Both the position numbers and the translations under genes were made by a program. This document shows, piece after piece, positions 54,015 to 64,000 of a stretch of DNA of 64,000 bases. How positions within the stretch are numbered: the stretch's first letter is position 1; each line of letters opens with the position of its first letter. The stretch is from NCBI RefSeq assembly GCF_902686445.1, contig NC_062214.1, forward strand, positions 93,910,738 through 93,974,737. Direction: 5' to 3'. Under the pieces are notes generated by a model. The model was not told the origin of the DNA. It searched no databases and saw only the letters and a program-made list of their open reading frames with translations. This DNA comes from Sciurus carolinensis. Its lineage: Eukaryota; Chordata; Mammalia; Rodentia; Sciuridae.

Positions 54015-57000
54015 CCATACCATTTTTACCATTTTTTAAACTTTTATCGCAGCCTTCATCGTTTTAGACTAAACTCTTCTATTATTAATCTTCATCATCC
54101 TGCTCCTGCTTCTTAATTTAACAGTTCTTTTCACATCCAGTTTTGTTCACCATATCTTAGGTGTAGGTTATGTAGCCCAACTCTGTATAAAGGAAAGGAC
54201 ATTTTGCTGGCAATTGAATATTCCAAACTCCTAACAATCTTTTTTTTTTTCTCCTTAGAATATACTTGCTTTTCTTTAGATTTTTGTACAGTACAAAATT
54301 ATTCATTAGAATAATTTACTTTTTAGTATTAAAAAAAGACACAAGGCATAGATACGTATTTCTAGACTTTTTTCCTAGTCTTAAGTTTTATCAAATATTA
54401 CTACAGTAAAGAATGGATTTTGAGCTTTTGCTCAACTGTTTTCTTGGTGGAAATACGAGAAAGAAATAAAATTTTTATTGTCCCTAATTTTGTATTTTTT
54501 GTGCTAACAGTTGGAAAAATATTGATACCCTTATTATTACTACTTTCAAAAATAGGAAATTTTTATTCGACCCTTACCTTCTACAAAAGGCTTTTTACTC
54601 TAAATTTTAACATAAAAGCTTTTTTTTCATTTTTGCACCATACTTGTTTATAAATAAAAAGACTACTGAAATAGTGTTTTACATGTGAATAATATTAAAA
54701 AGTTAAGTGTTATTTTTATATGAAACATCACAAATTTTGTTCATTATAGAATATTTGGAGAGTTTATCTAAGAATAAACCAGAAAATTGAAATATTCTGT
54801 GAGCCATTCATGTAGAAATAATAATTAAAAACATTGAACTTTATGTAAAAAATTAAATATTCTGTTTATAGATATTTATAACTTTTTGAACCAAATAGGA
54901 GGAAAATAACTTTAAATAGAAAAAAAAATGGAAGTTAACTCTTTCAATGTAAAAAGTAAATCAAACACAGAAGATACAGGTGGACATGTGGTGGAGACTA
55001 AAAGCACCATTTCAAAATGCTACTTTTAAAGAAGCTGCCAAATCAATAGATAAAAGTACAGGAAACTAATAGTTTGGAGTTTTCCCTTTTTTTCCCATTG
55101 ACATGTTAAGTAAAAAGGAGAATAGGTAGTTGACAAAACAAAGGGAGGAGGCTTCAAACTATCAAGTGAAATAAAATATAATGTTGTAAATGTGGATAGA
55201 GAAACCCTATCAGATGTTTTTGGTTTGCACTCTGATGAAGATTTTGACAGCACTGCACTTGGAGATGATCTTGATGTGCTGCCATTTCATTCTTTGCTGA
55301 ATGTAGCCAATTTAAACTGCTAGAATTTCTTGACATTCCTACTCTGGCATATCTGAGTCAGCATCTTGTTGCTGCAGCAGCTTAATTAAATTTGCCAGTT
55401 TGTGCCACAAGGACAGACATGTTCTCATATTTAGAGAGACAGCTGTGAAGCAGTATTGTTAAGAGTTGCGGACACAATACTGTTAAGTTTGAATAGCTCT
55501 CAAGACATTTTCTAGTGAGAAATCAATTTGCTGTAATACATTTCTCCCAAGATCAGCAGTTAATATTCATTTTGTTAACCAAAAATGTGCTTATTTTTGT
55601 ACAGTTATTGGAGAAACTTTAGTAACTAAGTATGTCTTCTTTCACCTGTATTGTTTTCAGAGCCAACCTGAGCCATCCTAATTTTATTTTCCGAAATTTT
55701 TTCCCCATTAACAAATCAATGCCTTTGATTAATTTTTTATTCATAGTTTGCTCTAAGAGAGTGCTTTTGAATTTTTGCTTTATTTTCAGGGGCCTAAATC
55801 TTTTTTGCAACTATTATTTTCAAGTTTTGGAATTTTTACCATATTTATTCTAGTATTATAAAGTTGTTCTAAACAAATCAGTGCTGCTTTTGGATGGGGG
55901 TTAACTGATTCTATCTAGACACAGATCTAAATTAACGATTCTCAACCTAATCAGGTCAAAGCCCTCCCACTTTTTTTTATTGGTGCATTATAATTGTGCA
56001 TAATAACTCTCACATTTTATAACAAATATATATAAGAAATAAGATACCTCTGTTACCAGCCTGAAGAGAAATGAATAGCTAATAATTACCAGACATAATT
56101 TTTAAAAACAGTATATCCAAAGAGCATAAATGTAAAATGAAAGGAACATTATTTACATTGTAATGTGTATTTTAATAGGTATATTGTATTGAAATCACTA
56201 TGCCAGAAGATATAATGATATAATGAGATGCAACAATTAAAAATGAATAAGGTTGGGAGGGCTGGGGTAGTTCAGTGATGGACAATATGTTTAACATGTG
56301 TGACCCTTGGGTTCAAAGCAAAAACAAAGAATCAGGTATTTAAGAGAAGTTAGGTTAATTATATCACAAAAGAACGGTAAGAGAAAATAGAATGTAGTGT
56401 TAGGATAACACTTTAAAAGCTGTGCAGGACAGTTTCACACATCGTAGGCATCTAATATTCTACATGCCTTCACCTCTACATGCCTTTAAACCTCCCCTCT
56501 CTTTTATGGTAACTCATCTGTACCCTTGAAAACCCCTGTTCTGTATATTTCTTTTCCCTTCCCTTTCTCCCTTTTAATCCCTGATTATTACATCTTTAGA
56601 ATTCTTCTCAGGCCCCTATTTGGGATTTTCAGCTTGGAAACCTAGGATCCAAGTCAGTTTGTATTGGTGTACATATTTGCCTTTCTTCTGCATTCATTTG
56701 CCTAATCCACTCGATTTTTATGCTCTAAAAAGATTGGACTGTATTTGGTGTTCATTGTATTTCCAGTATCTAGCATAGGCTTGCACATGTGACTATTAAT
56801 AAATAATAAGTGGAAAGAAGAATGAATCAGTAGACATCCATATTTCTCATTAGTTTTACTTCCTCTGTGGATTATTGTTTAATTGAGAGCTAAGTCATAA
56901 AAACAGTGGAAATTAGAGTTACAGAGACCAAGAAATGAAAGGTTTTGGTGGAGTTGTAAATTCTCTTCTTGAAAATGTTGATTGCAATAACTGAGTAGCA

Positions 57001-60000
57001 AGAATAAAGGCAAGTTATGAACAAGATAAGAAATTCGTAGCCATATACCTTAATTGAGGTGGTATAGTGACTTCTTTAATAAATCTGGTCACAGGTTCTC
57101 TAGCTATTCACTACTTTTTCTTCTAGTATTTTTCATTACATTATGCTAGGATTTTTCTTTTTCATCATAAAAAGCATAGAGACAGTTCCATGGACTTAGA
57201 CTTGTACAAGACTGATAAATGATTATACAACTTCTCTAAAACCACTACTGCTTCCTTAGAGTATGACTTACAGTTGTGGAATTTTCCTAATTAATTAATT
57301 AATTAATTTTTTGGAGTGAACTAAGGAGTGCTTTATCATAGTCTTGCTAAATTGCTCAGCATTTCCCTAAGTCACTGGGTCTAGACTCAAAACTTTCTGT
57401 CCTCCTGCCTCAGCCTCCCAAGTTGCTGGGATAACAGGTGTGTGCCACTACACCTGGCTCTTTTTAAATTTCGAGATAAGCAGAGGAAATCAGAGAATTT
57501 AAAACTTCAAAAATTCACTAATTTCAAGTTTGTGACCCTATTTTTTTTACTGCTCTTAGTAGTTTTTGATCATCATATTAACTTATATATATATATACAC
57601 ATATAAACATATACATATACATATATTACTGGAGAATTTAAGCATTAAAAAAGAACTAGCATTGTACTAAAATATAAACACAAATGTAATGGGCAAAAAT
57701 GATTTTTCCCTCTTCAATAAAAGGGATAAAACTTCCAAATTGAATAGTGTAATAAGTATGTCTCTTCCTCTTCATCAGGTAGTTGAAGGTAAGTGTGCAG
57801 TGTCATTCCTGCAAAATACTTAATCTGTACTAAATGACTAAACATCAAAATGCAGGTGTCAGAGTTAGATAATAATCCAGAATTTACTCTGTTAATCATG
57901 CTATATTCTCCCTTGTGATTGAGAATCATGAAATTCCATGATAGTAATCTTCACTTGAAAAGCACATATTTGTAAATTGTATTTTTTTTTCCAGACGTAT
58001 AGGGGAAAATTTGAATGCCTCAGCAAGTTCTGTAGAAAATGAGCCGGCAGTTAGTTCAGCAACTCAAGCAGAGGAAAAAGTTAAAACCACAGTTGGAATG
58101 GTTCTTCTCCCAAAACCAAGAGTTCCTTATCCTCGTTTCTCTCGTTTCTCACAGAGAGAGCAAAGAAGTTATGTGGACTTGTTGGTTAAATATGCAAAGA
58201 TTCCTGCAAATTCCAAAGCTATTGGAATAAATAAAAATGAATACTTGCAGTATTTGGTATGTATTCTATTCTTCAGCTTCAGCAAAAAAAAAAAAATACA
58301 AATCAGGAAATATTTTTATTTTAATTTTCTATTATTTTAGGTACAGTCATATTTACAAAAGTGGAAAAGTAAGATGTTTACTTGACAGCATTGGTGCCTT
58401 AAATCTTTTGTTGGTCCTATTATATAGTTCAGGCATTTTACTATAGTTCTGAGCACGTCTCTCTCTTAAGTTCCAACAATAGAACTTTATACACTTTATT
58501 GTTAGTTTTAAATATTGCTCAATTATTATTTTAAATAGTTTCCAGATTCTCAATTATATATGTCATGCTGTGTTGAACATCTTTTTAGCAAACTCTCTGT
58601 TCTTATCTGTGATTGCTTCCTTAAGATGAAATTTTACAATAAAATTGTCAGATCAAAGATTATGCATGTTATCAAAGTTTTGATCTGCATTTGCACCTGG
58701 GTAAATTTTTCTGCAAAAAGTTTAAGCCAGTTTATTTGTACAAGTATTATATGAAAAAAATTTTTAAAAACTACCTTCATTATTACTGTACATTGCCTTC
58801 TTTTGCCTCTAATTGGATGTGGATAAAATGGTGATTTCTTGTTTTACCTTAATTTAATTTACATTGATTACTAATGAAAATAAGTTTTTTCTATGTGTCT
58901 TTAAACCATTTTTATTTCTTCTTTTGCATCTTGCATATTCATATTGTTTGCTCATTTTTCTATAGGGATATTTATCTTTTTTAATTTTTAGTATATAAAA
59001 TAAGTTAATTCCTAAGCATGTATCATAGTACCAGTTATTGGCTTTTCTGTTTTTTGGAGTTTAAATTTTGGGGATTTCTTGGTTTGTTTTTTTTTTTTTT
59101 GAGGGGGGGGTTGTTTTTTGTTGGTTTTGTTGTTCTTTGGGGTTGGTTGGTTGGTTTTTGCTGGGGATTGAACCCAGAGCTTCACATGTTCTAATGAGTC
59201 CATGCTCTACCACTGAGCTGCAACCCATCCCTAAAGCTTATATTAACTTTTATTTGTGGTTTCTACTTTGGATTTGATAACTTTAGTTGTTCCTTAAGTT
59301 CAAATTATTAGAGCAGTGATTGAGAAGGAACTGCTTTTTAATGAAACTTTTTATTCCAAAACATGTTTGCTTTTTTTTAAATATCAGGATATGAAGAAAC
59401 ATGTGAATGAAGAAGTTGCTGAATTCCTAAAGTTTTTACAGAATTCTGCAAAGAAATGTGCACAGGATTATAATATGCTTTCTGATGATGCCCGTCTCTT
59501 CACAGAGGTAAAAAAAAAAAAAAAAAATCACATTTATGTAAACTGCCAAGTGGATAGGCAGTAGCAACATTCTAAAATGTGTTATTTCTAGCAAAAGGCT
59601 TAGAGAACTGTATTTTCAATTTAGAGAATCAAATATATAAAGTTGTATATAGGCCTTTTATTCTTTATGTGCTACATACTAGAAATATTTACATATTAAA
59701 ATTGTGTACTATAGTATATTCACGTATGTGTGTGTGTTTCTTTTAATGACCTAATCTACATATGGTAGTACCCCTTGATCCATGGAGAATATGTTCCAAG
59801 AACCCCAGTGGGTGCCTGAAGCTGAATATAATATCAAACTCTACATATACTACATTTTTCCTATATGTACATACTTATGATAAAGCTTAATATATAAATC
59901 AGGAACACTAAGAGATTAACAACAGTAAACAGTAATAGAACAAAACTATTATAACAATATACTGTAATAAAAGTTATATGAATGTGGTCCGTCTCAAACT

Positions 60001-62880
60001 CAAAATATGTGGAAAACTTTGGATTCTCCATCATTTAAATGATTTATATAATTGTTCACTTTATTTTGTGGATTGTAGATTAGAATGACCCATAATAACT
60101 TTTCCATTAATTTATTCTGCTTGGGAATCTGTTTTGGAATATTAAACTTTATTTCTAATCTTCACGTAACAGCTTTTATTGAAATACATTGTTGAAATTT
60201 TCATGTGGTTTTATTTGATGGTTTCTTAAATAGCATAGAAAATGTGGGTCTTTAAGTTTAAATTTTAATAAGATTGCTAATTTTAGTTTTATTAAATCAG
60301 TATTTTAGGAAATTAGGTTAAAAATTTGTTATGAAAAATGAAATTAATCAAGGAATATACAATGTGCAGATTTGTTAGAAGTCCAATTAATGAAATGAAG
60401 CTAACTTTTATAATAAATAATTATATAATCACATGTAAATAAACATTTTTGTTGCATTGTTAGAGAAGTGTCATACTTTCTTAAGTGTGAATTTTTCTTA
60501 ATTTTTATTTCCTAGCAAGTTTTAAGAGCTTCCATTGAACAAGTAAAAAAGTATCCAGAATTTTATACCCTCCACGAAGTTACTAGCTTACTGGGATTCT
60601 TCCCGTTCAGAATAGAGATGGGATTAAAGTTAGAAAAAACTCTTCTTGTATTGGTAAGGTTTATCATATGAAAGTATAAGCTTTTTTGGTCTGAGACATC
60701 ACCTGTATTTCCCATATTTATTGTATTATTTCAATTTTGAATGATAAAGAGATGACTTTTTGAATATGTAAAACTACCTGTGTCACATTCTTCTTAGTTT
60801 ATGAATACAAATACTTGATGTTTTAAAAAATATTGCTACTAACTTTATTTCTTGATTTTCTTTTCTTACTTTCCATCTTCCTTAATGTTCCTGAATATAA
60901 GCAGAAAGCCCTTATTTCTAACATATTAGAAATATATGTGAAGAAATATATGTGGGTTCCACTATTCCTTATTACGATTTGTGCTTCATAAAGAGAGAGA
61001 ATGGGATTTAAAGAGTGAGGGAAATTTCATGAAGCCCTTCTTTTGAACCTTTAAGAATTAAAATTGGTGATGGTTGTTAAGAAAAACCGTTAGTGAACAT
61101 CTTGTCTTAAAGAGTTTCTACATTTGCATTTAGTAGAATGATGAATTTCAGTTAAGAGTTTTCATGATGAAAGAAGATACTTAGGGGAAAAATACATCAG
61201 GATTTTTGCAATAATATTTTCATTTTTGATTTATTTAGGGCAACGTAAAATTTGTGAAAACAGTATTTCCCTCAATGCCTGCAAAGTTGCAGCTCTCAAA
61301 GGATAACATGTCTTCCATTGAAACACCAGAACAAAGAGCTGAAGCTATGCACTATGTAAGTAGCAAGGTGGCTTTGAATCTCACTAATCTGTATCTTACA
61401 AAATACGTATAACTTGGTTGACCTAAGGTCCCCTTTGTTGCTTCCTCCCTTCTTTTTGTTACTTTGTCAAATTGTCAATGAATATAACCAATTAACAAGT
61501 TGTATGTTTTTTTCAGGATATTAGTAAAGATCCAAATGCAGAGAAGCTTGTTTCAAGATATCATCCTCAGATAGCTCTAACTAGTCAATCATTATTCACT
61601 TTATTAAATAATCATGGACCGAGCTATAAGGAACAGTGGGAAATTCCAGTGTGTATTCAAGTTATACCTGTTGCAGGTTTGTTATTTGCTATGTCAGATA
61701 ATACTTTCAGGGGTGTTGGAACCATTCCATTTCAACCGTTTAAACGCAGATGGTCATTTGTCAAACACAAAAGTGGTTTAGGGAAAATGTAAATTTGACA
61801 CTGAAGCTCAGTAGAACTTTTTCAAATATGAAGCTACTAAAGAAATGACTTAGTATTAGGTCTACAATACCTATAGTCATGCTCAGGGGTGAAGAAAAGT
61901 AATTATAACTTAGGGTGGACAGAAATAAATGAAATGGTAAAGTGCTTCTATCTTTCATTTAGATGAGATGAAGGAATGCTGTACTTCATTACCCAACTTC
62001 AAATGATTGAATTTCCAGGACTTATTTACTTGTCTATTATTAAAAATCAGAATTAAAATAGGTATACTAGTTTCTTTCTTTTTTTTTTTTTTTTTCAGTT
62101 GTAGATGAACACAGTACCTTCATTTTATTTACTTATTATTTTATATGGCGCTGAGGATCGAACCCAGTGACTTACACATGCTAGGCATGCACTCTACCGC
62201 TGAGCCACAACCCTAGCCCTACTATCTTCTGTTTTAACAATAAAATTAATATTTGCATATCAGTTCCTTGTTACAAAGGGTTATCCCCCACCTACTGTTC
62301 TGGTTCATATTTTAGTTTTTATGTCTTTCAAAATTAATATTAAATAACAAATGAAAGACTTTAAATGAAACAAAACTACAAATTAGAATCAAATGTAAGG
62401 TAGGTCTCCGTGGTAAAAATCTTATTACTTTTTCCAAGTTCCTTTAAGAACTGAGTAATAACAGTAAGAGTACAACACAAAAACCAGGAAATTATTTTTA
62501 AACATTGTTAGAAAAAGAGCATATTTGTCTTTAAGGATTTTTAAAATATTGTCATCCAAGATTGGCAAATATATGAGACTTGTGAGTCCTCTCCCCTGTG
62601 TCTCTTTGTTTAGTGATCTACCATATATTCTGGTTTGTTTTGTTTTAAATAAAACTACAAGATACTCTTCACTTCTTTTCTTTTGTTTCTGTCTTAAGGT
62701 TCCAAACCAGTTAAAGTCATTTATATTAACTCACCACTTCCCCAGAAGAAAATGACAATGAGAGAAAGAAATCAAATCTTCCATGAAGTTCCGTTAAAAT
62801 TTATGATGTCCAAAAACACTTCTGTTCCAGTCTCTGCAGTATTTATGGACAAACCTGAAGAGTGTATATCTGAAATGGAT
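49586..62880 (+). CDS. ICE2: ICE2 (NARG2), little elongation complex subunit 2 (eight coding exons, 3' partial)
   Basis: ICE2 works in the nucleus with ICE1, ELL and ZC3H8 in the little elongation complex, which promotes transcription of small nuclear RNA genes by RNA polymerases II and III. The joined exons (49586-49626, 51412-51516, 57995-58256, 59388-59507, 60516-60653, 61239-61355, 61517-61676, 62699-62880) give 375 in-frame codons. Human ICE2 has about 980, so roughly the first 38% is here; the C-terminal NARG2_C domain lies beyond the window. Recognisable blocks are TFFSRENYKDHS, LLPKPRVPYPRFSRFSQREQ, HEVTSLLGFFPFR, RYHPQIALTSQSLFTLLNN and MTMRERNQIFHEVPLKFMM. ATG codons occur at codons 1, 5 and 7; I chose the first, with A at -3, as in human. 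No membrane segment or signal peptide is visible. All introns are GT-AG and in phase. It lies head-to-tail downstream of RORA, as in human. Confidence 0.96.
49627..51411 (+). other. ICE2: ICE2 intron
   Basis: 1.8 kb of A/T-rich DNA with a poly(A) run near 51274. No named repeat or gene. Confidence 0.6.
51412..51516 (+). CDS. ICE2: ICE2 coding exon 2
   Basis: 105 bp, residues 14-48 plus two bases: WDVSPKNGHKTFFSRENYK to LCILSN. Acceptor tttgtttccag, donor gtaata. Matches the ICE2 N-terminus. Confidence 0.94.
51590..52130 (+). repeat. Ancient LINE-like fossil
   Basis: Same family as 14440-15400 (ttcatttagctagtcctatg, atttctgtaagataaattca). Old and A/T-rich; family not assigned. Confidence 0.4.
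53163..53272 (+). repeat. B1-dID SINE, left half of a split copy
   Basis: aggtgtagtggcacatgcct to ctctatctcaaaaaagaatt, interrupted by a second SINE at 53273. Confidence 0.85.
53273..53470 (+). repeat. B1-dID SINE inserted into an older one
   Basis: 5'-truncated copy starting cctataatcccagcaactta, with ID part gggctggggatgtggtttag and a 20-base A tail. Confidence 0.85.
53471..53546 (+). repeat. B1-dID SINE, right half of the split copy
   Basis: Diverged ID tail gcagatgaagctcagtagcg and gattcaatctctagtagcac with its own A run, which completes the element begun at 53163. Confidence 0.75.
53799..54007 (+). repeat. B1-dID SINE
   Basis: gctgggcatggtgacacatt, cagcctcagcaacttagagc, gttcaatccctggtacc and a 25-base A tail. 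Confidence 0.92.
55126..55320 (+). pseudogene. Protein-like open stretch in ICE2 intron, possible decayed retrocopy
   Basis: 65 codons without ATG between TAG at 55123 and TAG at 55321. The composition is protein-like and acidic (for example RETLSDVFGLHSDEDFDS). Upstream, 54931-55030 has another short protein-like frame (MEVNSFNVKSKSNTED) broken by stops and a frame change. I do not recognise the parent. A conserved ICE2 alternative exon or chance are the other options. Confidence 0.2.
56259..56325 (+). repeat. ID SINE
   Basis: gggctggggtagttcagtga then tgtgacccttgggttcaaag. Confidence 0.7.
56640..56830 (+). repeat. L2-like 3' end
   Basis: ttccagtatctagcataggc then ttaataaataataagtggaa resembles the L2 3' terminus. 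Confidence 0.45.
57309..57462 (-). repeat. B1-dID SINE, partial (antisense)
   Basis: ctcctgcctcagcctcccaa and gtgtgtgccactacacctgg are the reverse of the B1-like part. Confidence 0.85.
57995..58256 (+). CDS. ICE2: ICE2 coding exon 3
   Basis: 262 bp, residues 49-136 (RRIGENLNASASSVENE to EYLQYL). It contains the conserved LLPKPRVPYPRFSRFSQ block. The acceptor follows a long T run (ttttttttccag); donor gtatgt. Preceded by a 6.5 kb intron. Confidence 0.95.
58257..59387 (+). other. ICE2: ICE2 intron
   Basis: 1.1 kb. It holds a stretch near 58500-58720 that resembles the old LINE-like fossils at 14.8 and 51.6 kb, and a minus-strand ID copy with G/T-rich flank at about 59158-59236. Confidence 0.6.
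59158..59236 (-). repeat. ID SINE (antisense)
   Basis: gctggggattgaacccagag to ctaccactgagctgcaaccc, preceded by a G/T-rich simple tract from 59080. Confidence 0.85.
59388..59507 (+). CDS. ICE2: ICE2 coding exon 4
   Basis: 40 codons, residues 137-176 (DMKKHVNEEVAEFLKFLQN to DARLFTE). Acceptor aatatcag. The donor GAG|GTAAAA runs straight into a 19-base A tract, an unusual context. Confidence 0.95.
59508..60515 (+). other. ICE2: ICE2 intron with DNA-transposon fossil
   Basis: 1.0 kb; an A tract follows the donor, and a Tigger-like fossil occupies about 59755-60005. Confidence 0.6.
59755..60005 (+). repeat. Tigger-like DNA transposon fossil
   Basis: ccccttgatccatggagaat, agaaccccagtgggtgcctg and aacaatatactgtaataaaa match wording I associate with TcMar-Tigger non-autonomous elements; subfamily uncertain. 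Confidence 0.5.
60516..60653 (+). CDS. ICE2: ICE2 coding exon 5
   Basis: 46 codons, residues 177-222 (QVLRASIEQVKKYPEFYTL to EKTLLVL). Acceptor tttcctag, donor gtaagg. Confidence 0.95.
60654..61238 (+). other. ICE2: ICE2 intron
   Basis: 0.59 kb; nothing recognisable in it. Confidence 0.6.
61239..61355 (+). CDS. ICE2: ICE2 coding exon 6
   Basis: 39 codons, residues 223-261 (GNVKFVKTVFPSMPAKLQL to AEAMHY). Acceptor atttatttag, donor gtaagt. Confidence 0.95.
61517..61676 (+). CDS. ICE2: ICE2 coding exon 7
   Basis: 160 bp, residues 262-314 plus one base (DISKDPNAEKLVSRYHP to CIQVIPVAG). Strong acceptor tttttttcag; weak-looking donor GCAG|GTTTGT. Confidence 0.95.
61677..62698 (+). other. ICE2: ICE2 intron with ID insertion
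   Basis: 1.0 kb with a weak-looking donor and acceptor and a minus-strand ID SINE at about 62078-62220. Confidence 0.6.
62078..62220 (-). repeat. ID SINE, squirrel-type extended form (antisense)
   Basis: Poly(T), then tcagttgtagatgaacacag, ggcgctgaggatcgaaccca and taccgctgagccacaaccct. Confidence 0.88.
62699..62880 (+). CDS. ICE2: ICE2 coding exon 8 (last in window)
   Basis: 182 bp, residues 315-375 (GSKPVKVIYINSPLPQKKM to ECISEMD). The acceptor is tcttaag, with A rather than pyrimidine before AG; donor gtatgt. The next exon lies outside the window. Confidence 0.94.
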
Positions 62881-63054
62881 GTATGTAATACTTTTTTTTT
62901 TTCCCCCTTAGGAGAATGTGCGTGTTTGTCCTGTTGATGTATAAGTTTCATGTCTCTAATAGTAAATTAGTCTTTAGTATACATATATCAAAACATTACA
63001 TAATATACCATTAATGTGTGTAATTCTGTTTTTGGTTTGTTTGTTAATTCCGCA

Positions 63055-63135
63055 ATCTAACAGTCTGGGGACTTGAACCTGGGCCTCGAGCATGCGAGGC
63101 AGGTACTCTACATGATGGGCTATATAACCAGCACT
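63055..63135 (-). repeat. ID SINE (antisense)
   Basis: gggacttgaacctgggcctc then gaggcaggtactctacatga; diverged. Confidence 0.75.
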
Positions 63136-63169
63136 ATAATTCTGTTTTTGTGTATCATTTAAATTTAAG

Positions 63170-63960
63170 AAAACAGAAAAATGATCTGAATAGACATTTC
63201 TCAAAAGAAGATATGCAAATGATTGACAAGTGTATGAAAAAATGCTCAATATTACTCATCCTCAGGAAAATGTAAATCAAAACCCCAGTGAGAGATTATC
63301 TCCTCATAGAATGGATATAATCAAAAAGATTAAAACGTGATAAATAGTGTCAGGATGTAGAGAAAGGGGACCTTACATACTATTGGTAGGAATGTAAATG
63401 AGTACAGCCACTACAGAAAAGAGTTTGAATGTTCTTCAAAAAATTTGGAACTGCCATATGATCCAACAATCCTACTTCTGGATATATATTTAAAAGGAAA
63501 CAGTGTATCAAAGAGATCCCTACACTAACATGTTTATTGCAGCATTATTCATAGTAGCCAAGGTATGGAATCAACCTAAGGGTCCATTAATGGATTAATG
63601 ATGAATAAAATGTGTTATATAAATACATTAGAATATTATCAGCTCTTAAAAAAGAAAAAAAAAAAAAAAGGAAATTCTGTCATTTGTATCAAGATGGATG
63701 AACCTGACCTGGAGATCGTAGTGTTAAGTTAAATGAACCAGGCACAGAAAGACAAATAATGTACAGAAAGACAAAAATTTGATTAGTATTAAAAATAGCT
63801 AGAAGAGGGGAGTTTTAATGTTATAAAGACATAGTGAATTTTTGAGATGACGAATAACAAATACTTAGTTGATCAGTACACAACATATAAATGTACAAAA
63901 GCATTACACTGTCCTCCATAAAGATGAACAGTTACTAACTGTCCATACTTCATGGAGTTT
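63170..63960 (+). repeat. L1 ORF2 end / 3' UTR fragment
   Basis: gacatttctcaaaagaagat, aaatgtaaatcaaaacccca, gccatatgatccaacaatcc, gcattattcatagtagccaa and aagatggatgaacctgacct give the L1 order. A short A run near 63650 interrupts it. Confidence 0.88.
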
Positions 63961-64000
63961 ACACGTCATATACTAATTATATATTGCAGAGCTATAAAAT

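Larger units (their letters stand above)
51517..57994 (+). other. ICE2: ICE2 large intron
   Basis: 6.5 kb. It contains an old LINE-like fossil (51590-52130), nested SINEs at 53163-53546 and a SINE at 53799-54007. It also has an ID copy near 56259, an L2-like tail near 56640-56830, a minus-strand B1-dID at 57309-57462, and an unexplained 65-codon open stretch at 55126-55320. Confidence 0.65.
62881..64000 (+). other. ICE2: ICE2 intron, truncated by window end
   Basis: Contains a minus-strand ID copy (63055-63135) followed by an L1 3' segment (about 63170-63960). No further exon. Confidence 0.65.

Overview
This is a 64 kb stretch of mammalian genomic DNA, almost certainly from a squirrel-family rodent (Sciuridae). 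The order of genes and exons is that of human chromosome 15q22.2. The short interspersed repeats are B1-like monomers fused to a tRNA-Ala-derived ID tail with the wording typical of squirrel and marmot genomes. I saw no bacterial or phage genes, CRISPR array or operon.

Region 1 (1-41575, + strand) is the 3' part of RORA, encoding the orphan nuclear receptor ROR-alpha. Nine coding exons can be joined exactly at GT-AG boundaries: 2166-2251, 16676-16817, 19251-19646, 25337-25458, 27024-27156, 27799-27906, 29272-29382, 30238-30350 and 32217-32381. They give 458 residues with no stop or frameshift, covering the whole DNA-binding domain, hinge and ligand-binding domain. The isoform-specific first exons lie upstream of the window. 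A 3' UTR of about 9.2 kb follows, ending at an AATAAA at 41551. I recognised no SINE or LINE copy in it, unlike the DNA on both sides.

Region 2 (about 41576-48400) is the 7 kb between the genes. It is filled with SINEs, three same-strand L1 3' fragments, a MaLR-like LTR piece and old MIR/L2 fragments.

Region 3 (about 48400-64000, + strand) is the 5' part of ICE2 (NARG2), a subunit of the little elongation complex that serves snRNA gene transcription. It starts in a CpG island, with a probable non-coding first exon ending near 48601. The start codon is at 49586, and eight coding exons (375 codons) run to 62880; the rest lies beyond the window.

The two genes are head-to-tail and are not known to act together. 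I found no new biological system. The best leads are a 14-bp inverted repeat with an alternative register in the RORA 3' UTR, a short near-perfect intronic hairpin at 21533, a tandem NAGNAG acceptor in the ligand-binding-domain region, a homeodomain/E-box cluster at 8265-8323, and several local duplications.
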